Assembly: GCA_002309915.1 (NCBI GenBank)
Contig: DBYT01000073.1
Span: 8,652-13,749, forward strand
Direction: 5' to 3'
DNA: 5,098 bases
From: Bacteroidales bacterium UBA1179
GTDB taxonomy: Bacteria; Bacteroidota; Bacteroidia; Bacteroidales; Bacteroidaceae
Positions 1 through 5,098 of this stretch are shown here, one piece after another. How positions within the stretch are numbered: the first letter of the stretch is position 1; every line of letters starts with the position of its first letter. The position numbers and the translations under genes are program-made. Under the pieces are notes generated by a model that saw nothing but the letters and a program-made list of their open reading frames with translations, was not told the origin of the DNA and made no database searches.

Positions 1-993
1 GGACTGTCACATGCCAAACTCCTCATTGAACTCATGGACGGTAGCATCAGGGCCGAAAAGAACACCGGACCCGGCTCTACCTTCACTATCGAGATTCCCG
101 ATAACCTGGGCGGAAAGTATCAGCCTGCTCCCGTACAACCGCAGGCTCCCGTCATAACCGAGTCAACCGATTTCGGAAACATTGAGGAACCCGCTCAGAC
201 CGAGGAGGTTGATTTCGACACCAAGAGCATGACCCTGCTCATTGTCGATGACCAGGATGACATACTGCAGTTCATCAAGGATGAATACTCTACCCTGTTC
301 AAGACCATCTATACCGCTCACGACGGTAAAGAGGCCCTGGATCTGATACGCCAGCGTATGCCTAACGTAGTTGTCAGTGACATCATGATGCCCCGAATGA
401 ACGGTTTTGAACTCTGTAAGACCATCAAGACAGACCTGGAATTAAGTAGTATTCCGGTCATCCTGCTTACCTCACGAAGCGATCCCAAGAACCAGGATAT
501 GGGTTACAAGATGGGTGCCGACTCATTCCTGCCCAAACCGTTTGACTCCAAGCTTCTGTACAAGATAATAAGGAGCCAGCTCAAGAACCGTTATGAGATC
601 AAGCGTCAGTACGCCACATCGTTCTTCACGGCCATATCCGAGGATCAGACATTCAGTGCGGCCGATGAGCAGTTCGTACTCAAACTGAACCGGTTCATAC
701 GCGAGAACCTGAGCAACACCATGCTGGGCGTGGATATGATAGTGGATCACATGAACGTGTCACGTACAACGCTGTTCAATAAGATGAACAACTTGGTAGG
801 CGCATCCACCAACAAGTATATACGCCGCATAAGGATAGATGTGGCCAAGGAGATGCTCTCCAAGACCAACAAGTCTGTAGGTACCATTGCCGAGGAGACA
901 GGATTCTCCGAGAGCCAGTATTTCAGCACCGTCTTCAAACAGGAGACAGGCATGACCCCCTCACAGTTCAAGGATTCACTGCGCAAGCTATAA
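1..993 (+). CDS. Hybrid two-component system regulator (HTCS), C-terminal part: kinase end, receiver, AraC-type HTH
   Basis: The reading frame is open from base 1, so the gene starts left of the window; the ATG at 34 is internal. Visible parts, in order: the end of the histidine-kinase ATPase domain (G2-type box GPGSTFTIEIP, about bases 70-102); a Pro/Gln/Glu-rich linker (about 112-225); a receiver domain (about 229-585) with the acidic pair DD at 247-252, phospho-acceptor Asp in VVSDIMMP (codon 379-381), conserved Thr in LLTS and Lys in LPKPF (codon 535-537); and an AraC-family domain (about 660-990) with two helix-turn-helix units, the second containing GFSESQYFSTVFKQETGMTP. All key receiver residues are present. 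In Bacteroidetes, such one-polypeptide regulators sense glycan breakdown products in the periplasm and activate polysaccharide-utilisation genes. The sensor region is outside the window, so the ligand is unknown. The stop TAA abuts the stop of convergent dprA. Confidence 0.93.
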   Translation, partial: GLSHAKLLIELMDGSIRAEKNTGPGSTFTIEIPDNLGGKYQPAPVQPQAPVITESTDFGNIEEPAQTEEVDFDTKSMTLLIVDDQDDILQFIKDEYSTLFKTIYTAHDGKEALDLIRQRMPNVVVSDIMMPRMNGFELCKTIKTDLELSSIPVILLTSRSDPKNQDMGYKMGADSFLPKPFDSKLLYKIIRSQLKNRYEIKRQYATSFFTAISEDQTFSAADEQFVLKLNRFIRENLSNTMLGVDMIVDHMNVSRTTLFNKMNNLVGASTNKYIRRIRIDVAKEMLSKTNKSVGTIAEETGFSESQYFSTVFKQETGMTPSQFKDSLRKL

Positions 994-2097
994 CGGCTTG
1001 CACAGTGATCCCGGAGCCTGTTTTACCAGACCTTTCATCTCAAGACTGAAAAGTATCGTTGAAAGATGCGGATACGGAATGTTGAGTTCCGTCATAAGCG
1101 TGCTTATATGCACACCCTGCGCTTTCAGCCTGATCCTGCTGTATACCTTATTCTCCTCATCGGACAGGTCCGGGAAGAGTTCCTTCTGGACCGCAGAACC
1201 TTTTTTGCGGACGTTCCAGTTCAAGGCATTGACCATATCAAAGGCCGATGTTATAAGGCTTGCCCTGTTGTCCCTGATAAGCTCGTTGCATCCCACCGAG
1301 TATGGATCACCTACACTTCCGGGAAAGGCAAAGCAGTCCCGGTTATAACTGCCGGCAATCTCGGCAGTAATCAGTGAACCGCTCTTGGCTGCCGACTCCA
1401 CCACTACCACGGCATCGGACAGTCCGGCTATGATACGGTTACGGCGTACGAAATTCTGGCCCAGCGGGGCTGTTCTTGACATGAACTCGGTTACCAGGCC
1501 GCCGTCTGAGAGCATCTGCTTGGCGACAGGTCTGTGGGCCGACGGATATATCATGTCAAGTCCGTGAGCCAGCACTCCTATGGTGGGGAATCCAAACTCA
1601 AGCGCAGCTTTGTGCGATTCGATATCTATGCCGTATGCCAGGCCGCTGACAATGGTGATGTCGGGGCACAGTTCATGCAGCTCTTTTACAAAAGTGTGGC
1701 ACATTCGACGGCCATAGTCAGTGGCCTTGCGAGTGCCTACAATACCTACCGTATGGGTGGCATTGTAATTGACGTTACCCAATGAAAACAGAACAAGGGG
1801 AGCATCGTGACAGTCCAGCAAACGTGCAGGATAATCAGGATCAGCGATTGTGACGCATCTAATTCCGTGTTTTTCAATAAAATCCAATTCTTCACGGATA
1901 AAAGAATCATACCCGGCACCGCACAGCGCATCTATGATTTGCGTGTCGGTCCCGGGTATGATGTCTTTAAGATGTTCGCGATTCCTGAAGATTTCCTGCG
2001 CGCTGCCTAACTGTTCATATAGGTATTTGGCTCCTATACATCCCAGTCCGTCTATTCTGTTTAGAGTGAGCAGCGCCGTCAGTTCATCTTCCGGCAT
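988..2097 (-). CDS. dprA: DNA-processing protein DprA (Smf)
   Basis: This is a complete 369-residue protein, a normal length for Bacteroidales DprA. DprA binds incoming single-stranded DNA during natural transformation and loads RecA; many non-competent bacteria also keep it. Visible parts: an N-terminal helix-hairpin-helix/SAM-like region (residues about 5-60, IDGLGCIGAKYL); the Rossmann-like core (about 80-292) with VGIVGTRKAT (117-126), SGLAYGID (151-158), LAHGLDMIYP (176-185), FVRRNRIIAGLS (216-227), GSLITAEIAG (240-249) and FPGS (258-261); a linker with the family-typical QKELFPDLS; and a C-terminal winged-helix (DML1-like) domain (about 313-365). No core motif is missing. The start MPEDELTALL gives the usual N-terminus, and no Shine-Dalgarno precedes it, as expected here. 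The gene lies 36 bp after the lipoprotein stop with no clear promoter of its own, so it is probably cotranscribed. Its end overlaps the regulator gene by 6 bp. Confidence 0.96.
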   Translation of the reverse strand: MPEDELTALLTLNRIDGLGCIGAKYLYEQLGSAQEIFRNREHLKDIIPGTDTQIIDALCGAGYDSFIREELDFIEKHGIRCVTIADPDYPARLLDCHDAPLVLFSLGNVNYNATHTVGIVGTRKATDYGRRMCHTFVKELHELCPDITIVSGLAYGIDIESHKAALEFGFPTIGVLAHGLDMIYPSAHRPVAKQMLSDGGLVTEFMSRTAPLGQNFVRRNRIIAGLSDAVVVVESAAKSGSLITAEIAGSYNRDCFAFPGSVGDPYSVGCNELIRDNRASLITSAFDMVNALNWNVRKKGSAVQKELFPDLSDEENKVYSRIRLKAQGVHISTLMTELNIPYPHLSTILFSLEMKGLVKQAPGSLCKPL

Positions 2098-2133
2098 ATG
2101 TTCACGCGAATACTATCTTCTGTCTTCTTTTTT
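2098..2133 (-). other. 36-bp lipoprotein-dprA spacer
   Basis: Read on the minus strand, the spacer starts with an A-run that begins inside the lipoprotein TAA stop (eight A, 2128-2135), then a purine-rich stretch, then the dprA ATG. I see no GC-rich hairpin that would act as a terminator and no TAnnTTTG box. This favours read-through from the lipoprotein gene into dprA. The A-run follows the stop codon, so slippage there would not change the lipoprotein. Confidence 0.5.
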
Positions 2134-3819
2134 TTAGAGAGCAGCTACAGCGTCCTGATACTGATCGAATACACGGTCGTTCTGAGCCTTCTCCTTCAGT
2201 GAAGCGTCAAGGCTAACGGCCTTCTTGAGGTTCTGAGCAACAGCAGCAGCATCGCTGGTCTTAGCAGCAGCTACAGCAGCCAGGTAAGCGGTGTTGCCGT
2301 CAGGATTCTTAACAGAAGCAAGAACCTTCTGAGCACCTGCATAATCCTTAGTCATGATCATTGCAAGAGCCTCACCGTTGGTGTTGCTGCCCTTAAGAGC
2401 TGCAAGAGCGCGCTCGTACTGACCCTGTGCGATGTACATGTTACCAAGAGCCTCGTTGTTCTCCTGGCTCTGACCACCCTTAGCGAAGTAGGTCTGAGCA
2501 TCAGCAGGCTTGTTCTGTGCAAGGCAGAGCAGACCCATGTTGGTGTTAACCTCAGCAGCATCTGCATTGATAGCGAGAGCCTTCTTGTAGTTAGCCTCAG
2601 CAGTTGCCAGGTCACCATCCTTGAATGCGATCTCACCGAGGTTGTTGAATGCGCGGTAGTCGTTAGGATAGTTCTTTGAAGCAGTTGTGTAGATATCCTT
2701 CTTCTGAGCCTTGTCCTCAGTCAGGGTAGCAGCGTAAAGCAGCTCCTCAACACTCAGAACAGAAGCATCGGTTGCATAAGCCTCCTGGATCTCCTCGTCT
2801 GAACGGCCGATGATCTGGTAGTTCAGGGTCAGGCGGGCACGACGCAGCTGCGGGAGAATGTCAGCAGCAAGATCCTTGTAAACAGCTGAGAGGTTCTTGA
2901 TCTCGGCCTCACGCTTCTCGGGATCATCATACATTGAAAGAACGCGGATGATCAGATCCTTGTCCTGCAGATTTGACTGCTCAACCAAAGTCTTGAAACC
3001 GTCCCAGTCCTGAGCGGTGTACTTTGACTCGATAGCAGCGCTGGCCTTAGCCTTCTTAACCTCATTCTTAGCGTAGTTGGCAGCGTTCTTCTCACGCTGT
3101 GCAGCCAGCTTGTCGTTCAGTTTGAAACCACCATCAGGTGATGCATATGCTGAAATCTCAAGGTTGTCGATAGCATAGTTCTTAGTGTCGGCAGCATAGT
3201 TCTTCAAAGACTCCTTCAAAGCCTTTACAGCGTCGCTGTTGGTCTCTGATGAACGAACGTTAGCCTGCTGGATTACGAACATGATGTTGGCATCCTGAGC
3301 CTGCTTGATGATGCGCTGGAAAGCATCCTTTGAACCAGCGGTATTGGCACCCTTTGCAGTCTCTGAGTAGAGCTCAGCTGTTGCAAGCACACCGTCAGCG
3401 ATATGAACGGGCTCAACTTCGACGGGTTTGCCCTTCTTGGTAGCCTCGAAAGTAACCCAAAGCTCTGACTTTGCCATCTCGGGCTGATACTTGAAATTGC
3501 CGTTGTAGGTGAATGTACCACCTTCCTTCCACTCGATAACCTGATTGTTACCGGTGATCTTCTCGCCCTGGAGAGTTACAGGCTCACCCTTAACAGAACC
3601 ACCTTCCCAACGGAGCTCGGGAGTAGCTACGCATACAACCTTCTTGATGAAAGTCTTCTCGGGGAATGTACCGGTTACAGTGTAGTTAACCTCGCCGCCC
3701 TGAACTTCAAGGGGATTAGGATTTACTACGAAATACTCTTCTTTTACCTGGAAGTTCTTGCAGCTTGCAAGCACCAGAACACCTGCGCAAAAGAGCGCAA
3801 AACGACTAGATTTTGACAT
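2134..3819 (-). CDS. Lipoprotein with OmpA-like domain and C-terminal TPR repeats, function unknown
   Basis: This is a complete 561-residue protein. Residues 1-20 form a lipoprotein signal: a basic start, a hydrophobic core (F7-L17) and lipobox LASC, with lipidated Cys20. The residues after it (KNFQVKEE) lack an acidic cluster close to the Cys, so I see no obvious Bacteroidetes surface-export signal; it may face the periplasm. Residues 25-145 look beta-rich, possibly Ig-like. Residues about 175-335 resemble an OmpA C-terminal domain: ISAYASPDGGFKLNDKLAAQR (about 222-242), an inserted helical segment (about 251-325), then the closing strand LRRARLTLNYQI (325-336). Residues about 387-454 hold two TPR units, followed by degenerate Ala-rich TPR-like helices to the end. 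The architecture suggests an envelope scaffold, possibly touching peptidoglycan; that role is inferred. All 23 Ile codons are ATC or ATT, unlike the neighbours, suggesting high expression. The start is fixed by the signal peptide; A-rich leader, A at -3 and -6. Confidence 0.9.
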   Translation of the reverse strand: MSKSSRFALFCAGVLVLASCKNFQVKEEYFVVNPNPLEVQGGEVNYTVTGTFPEKTFIKKVVCVATPELRWEGGSVKGEPVTLQGEKITGNNQVIEWKEGGTFTYNGNFKYQPEMAKSELWVTFEATKKGKPVEVEPVHIADGVLATAELYSETAKGANTAGSKDAFQRIIKQAQDANIMFVIQQANVRSSETNSDAVKALKESLKNYAADTKNYAIDNLEISAYASPDGGFKLNDKLAAQREKNAANYAKNEVKKAKASAAIESKYTAQDWDGFKTLVEQSNLQDKDLIIRVLSMYDDPEKREAEIKNLSAVYKDLAADILPQLRRARLTLNYQIIGRSDEEIQEAYATDASVLSVEELLYAATLTEDKAQKKDIYTTASKNYPNDYRAFNNLGEIAFKDGDLATAEANYKKALAINADAAEVNTNMGLLCLAQNKPADAQTYFAKGGQSQENNEALGNMYIAQGQYERALAALKGSNTNGEALAMIMTKDYAGAQKVLASVKNPDGNTAYLAAVAAAKTSDAAAVAQNLKKAVSLDASLKEKAQNDRVFDQYQDAVAAL

Positions 3820-3870
3820 AGTGTTTGTTATTAATTGTTGGTTAAACGTATTTGCCTATAGTGCATACGA
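3820..3870 (-). promoter_or_regulatory. A-rich 5' leader of the lipoprotein gene
   Basis: From the predicted transcription start (near 3870) to the ATG there are about 50 bases. The last 30 are A-rich and free of GC structure (ending TTAATAACAAACACT), the type of leader linked to strong translation in Bacteroidetes, where Shine-Dalgarno pairing is little used. The leader also holds an 11-codon ATG...TAA reading frame at 3866-3831, and a weak GTGC-N6-GCAC inverted repeat at 3861-3874 overlaps the predicted start. Whether either matters is unknown. Confidence 0.45.
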
Positions 3871-3873
3871 GCA

Positions 3874-3903
3874 CAAAACTACAAAAAGAATGATACATAC
3901 AAA
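3874..3903 (-). promoter_or_regulatory. Bacteroidales sigma-type promoter for the lipoprotein gene
   Basis: On the minus strand, TTTG (3903-3900) is followed after 18 bases by TAGTTTTG (3881-3874). The second box fits the Bacteroides -7 consensus TAnnTTTG exactly; the first fits the -33 TTTG. The spacing is close to the usual 19-21. The predicted start is about 3870, some 50 bases before the ATG. It is the best-formed promoter in the window and suits a highly expressed gene. Confidence 0.7.
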
Positions 3904-3918
3904 GGTCTAAGCCCATTA

Positions 3919-3931
3919 TTTTTAATAAAAA
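3919..3931 (-). promoter_or_regulatory. A/T palindrome upstream of the lipoprotein promoter, possible UP element
   Basis: The 13-base sequence TTTTTAATAAAAA is a near-perfect A/T palindrome. It lies about 49-61 bases upstream of the predicted transcription start, roughly where an UP element would contact the RNA polymerase alpha subunit. It also sits 28-40 bases after the xerD stop, but has no GC stem, so it is a poor candidate for a xerD terminator. This is positional inference only. Confidence 0.3.
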
Positions 3932-3958
3932 GAGGTGTTTTTGTCAAAAAATGTGAAA

Positions 3959-4852
3959 TTATGACCTGTTTCGGGGGTGATGTGACACAATTTCCTCTCT
4001 TAAACGGCTTCTGTCAATATGTGTATATATCTCGGTGGTGGATATTTTCTCATGTCCCAGCATGCACTGGATGGCCCTCAGATTGGCTCCGCCTTCAAGC
4101 AGATGGGTGGCAAAGGAGTGACGGAAAGTATGCGGACTTACCGTTTTGTTAATTCCCGCCATGGCGGTAAGATTCTTTACAATATCGAACACCATGACTC
4201 TGGACAGAGGGCGGCCGCGCCTGATGCTCAGGAAGAGATAAGGTTCCGCTCCGGGTTTGATATCGATATGACATCGGTCCGTAAGGTAGAGGTTTATCTC
4301 ATGGATGGCCCTGTCCGATATGGGAACCAGTCGCTGTTTGCTGCCTTTACCGGTAACCCGTATGAAACCTTCATCCAGGAACAGGTCCTCCATCTTGAGT
4401 GAACAGAGTTCAGATACACGCAGTCCGCAGCTGTACATGGTCTCTATCATGGCCTTGTTGCGCTGGCCCTCAGGCGTGGAGAGGTTTATCTGTCTGATTA
4501 TGCTGTCTATCTCATCCACCGAGAGTACGTCGGGCAGATGACGGCCTATCTTGGGTGCCTCAAGCAGTTCGCTGGGATCATCCTGGCGGTAACCGTCCAG
4601 ACTCAGGAACTTGAACAGGGATTTTATTCCGGATATGATACGCGCCTGGGATCTGGGTGCGATACCCAGGTCGCCCATGGCAGCCGCGAAACCGTGCAGG
4701 TCATCCAAAGAGACCGTCTCAATCTCAAGGCCGCAGTCTTCCAGGTAGGCCAGCAGTTTGGCCGCATCGTCCAAGTAAGCCTCGAGCGTATTGGGCGACA
4801 GAGACTTTTCAAGCAACAGATACTGACGGTATCGGTCCAGCATTGGTTTCAT
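3959..4852 (-). CDS. xerD: Site-specific tyrosine recombinase XerD
   Basis: This is a complete 297-residue protein, the size of Xer recombinases. With its partner XerC or equivalent it resolves chromosome dimers at dif near the terminus. The N-terminal SAM-like core-binding domain covers residues about 3-88 (YLLLEKSLSPNTLEAYLDD); the catalytic domain covers about 105-290. All active-site residues are visible: Arg145 (SCGLRVSEL), Lys169 (TGKGSKQR), His241 and Arg244 (HTFRHSFATH), His267 (LGHEKIS) and nucleophile Tyr276 (STTEIYTH). Each lies three residues before its E. coli XerD counterpart as I remember that numbering. The ending EEIVSHHPR resembles XerD more than XerC. It is full length, with no direct repeats or cargo beside it, so it is a housekeeping Xer rather than a transposon integrase. 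Met4 (4841-4843) is a possible alternative start; 4852 is preferred because it leaves a short leader after the predicted promoter. Confidence 0.93.
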   Translation of the reverse strand: MKPMLDRYRQYLLLEKSLSPNTLEAYLDDAAKLLAYLEDCGLEIETVSLDDLHGFAAAMGDLGIAPRSQARIISGIKSLFKFLSLDGYRQDDPSELLEAPKIGRHLPDVLSVDEIDSIIRQINLSTPEGQRNKAMIETMYSCGLRVSELCSLKMEDLFLDEGFIRVTGKGSKQRLVPISDRAIHEINLYLTDRCHIDIKPGAEPYLFLSIRRGRPLSRVMVFDIVKNLTAMAGINKTVSPHTFRHSFATHLLEGGANLRAIQCMLGHEKISTTEIYTHIDRSRLREEIVSHHPRNRS

Positions 4853-4870
4853 ATTGTCAGAAAAACCGAT

Positions 4871-4878
4871 TAACTTTG
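4871..4878 (+). promoter_or_regulatory. -7 box for the O-methyltransferase gene
   Basis: TAACTTTG matches the TAnnTTTG consensus exactly, and the following GCA extends the common Bacteroidales TAnnTTTGCA form. The predicted start is near 4882, leaving a leader of about 14 bases before the ATG at 4896. The -33 position is weaker: the best fit is TTTC at 4847-4850, 20 bases upstream and one mismatch from TTTG. It shares its DNA with the opposing xerD box. Confidence 0.6.
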
Positions 4879-4880
4879 CA

Positions 4881-4888
4881 CAAAGATA
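4881..4888 (-). promoter_or_regulatory. -7 box for xerD
   Basis: The minus strand reads TATCTTTG from 4888 to 4881, an exact TAnnTTTG match. The predicted start is near 4877, giving a leader of about 25 bases to the xerD ATG. The only -33-like TTG (minus strand, 4913-4911) is 22 bases upstream, slightly far, and lies inside the first codons of the methyltransferase gene, so strength may be modest. A two-base gap separates it from the divergent box. Confidence 0.55.
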
Positions 4889-4895
4889 ACAAATT

Positions 4896-5098
4896 ATGGC
4901 TACATCGGGACAAGGTATAGGATATACGGGTGAGGACCTCCTGGAAGAGTATATCTCTGCTCACATCGAGCCGGAGAACGCTCTCCTGAGAGACATCTAC
5001 CGTGAGACCAACCTCCGTCTGCTCAACCCGCGCATGGCATCGGGCCATATCCAGGGACGTCTGCTCAGGATGCTGGTTACCATGATCCGCCCTCAGCA
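4896..5098 (+). CDS. SAM-dependent O-methyltransferase (COG4122 / caffeoyl-CoA OMT-like), N-terminal part
   Basis: The frame opens at ATG 4896 and runs off the window after 67 codons, roughly the first third of a protein usually about 210 residues long. The translation includes DLLEEYISAHIEPENALLRD (residues 14-33), RETNLRLLNPRMASGHIQGR (36-55) and LRMLVTMIRP (57-66). This is the N-terminal helical cap of Methyltransf_3 proteins, as I remember it from Bacteroidales homologues, in which the IRP segment leads straight into the SAM-binding VLEIGT motif. That motif would lie just past the window edge, so SAM binding is not directly seen. The physiological substrate is not known for most members. 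The gene diverges from xerD across a 43-bp gap; the ATG is preceded by an A-rich leader (AACAAATT) with no Shine-Dalgarno. I recall xerD and such a methyltransferase being near each other in other Bacteroidales, which supports a core locus. Confidence 0.8.
   Translation, partial: MATSGQGIGYTGEDLLEEYISAHIEPENALLRDIYRETNLRLLNPRMASGHIQGRLLRMLVTMIRPQ

Noticed and set aside
998..2137. Several plus-strand open frames of 60-116 codons opposite dprA
   Set aside because: They lie entirely antisense to a dprA gene with every family motif intact, and their translations show no recognisable domain.
2230..2295. CAGCAG-type repeat on the plus strand near the lipoprotein 3' end
   Set aside because: It is the reverse complement of GCT/GCA/GCC-type alanine codons in the Ala-rich C-terminus, not an independent repeat array.
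2358..2636. Minus-strand open frame of 92 codons inside the lipoprotein gene, and another at 3273-3521
   Set aside because: They are out-of-frame shadows of the Ala-rich TPR gene; the translations are Ser/Arg/Leu-rich low complexity.
3861..3874. GTGC-N6-GCAC inverted repeat at the predicted lipoprotein transcription start
   Set aside because: The arms are only 4 bp and do not extend outward, so it is too weak to call an operator or hairpin.
3919..3958. Intrinsic terminator after xerD
   Set aside because: Only A/T-rich symmetry is present; no GC-containing stem followed by a T-run can be drawn.
3959..4852. Tyrosine recombinase as the integrase of a mobile element
   Set aside because: The protein is XerD-like over its full length with a XerD-like C-terminus. 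I see no attachment repeats, no tRNA and no cargo genes beside it, and I could not identify a dif site in the window.
3961..4920. Plus-strand open frames opposite xerD
   Set aside because: The xerD frame has all six catalytic residues in the right order; the opposing frames show no domain and no start signal.
4857..5048. Minus-strand open frame of 63 codons over the methyltransferase start
   Set aside because: It is antisense to the methyltransferase N-terminus, and its 3' end runs through the divergent promoter boxes.

Overview
The window looks like ordinary chromosome from a member of the Bacteroidales (Bacteroides/Prevotella/Muribaculaceae-like). Three things point there: a hybrid histidine kinase that ends in an AraC-type DNA-binding domain; promoter boxes of the TTTG / TAnnTTTG type, with A-rich leaders in place of Shine-Dalgarno sites; and a Bacteroidales-style lipoprotein combining an OmpA-like 'ASPDG' region with TPRs. 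The genus cannot be settled from this sequence.

Layout, left to right. Positions 1-993 (+) hold the 3' part of a hybrid two-component regulator: the end of the kinase ATPase domain, a receiver and an AraC helix-turn-helix. It converges on dprA (988-2097, -), with a 6-bp overlap. Upstream of dprA on the same strand, 36 bp away, is a large lipoprotein gene (2134-3819, -). That gene has its own good Bacteroidales promoter in the 139-bp gap at 3820-3958. Next comes a complete XerD-type tyrosine recombinase (3959-4852, -). A 43-bp gap with back-to-back -7 boxes separates xerD from the 5' part of a COG4122-type O-methyltransferase gene (4896 to the window end, +). No gene-free stretch exceeds 139 bp, and I see no RNA gene, insertion sequence, CRISPR array or prophage.

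How the genes relate. DprA (loading of incoming single-stranded DNA onto RecA) and XerD (chromosome dimer resolution) are housekeeping DNA-processing proteins. The lipoprotein gene stands out by its codon choice: none of its 23 Ile codons is ATA, although ATA is common in its neighbours. This suggests high expression. dprA probably rides on its transcript. The regulator at the left edge most likely controls genes further left, outside the window.

I found no convincing new multi-gene system. The observations most worth a second look are the lipoprotein's unusual OmpA-like domain, its expression signals, and the symmetric divergent promoter between xerD and the methyltransferase gene.
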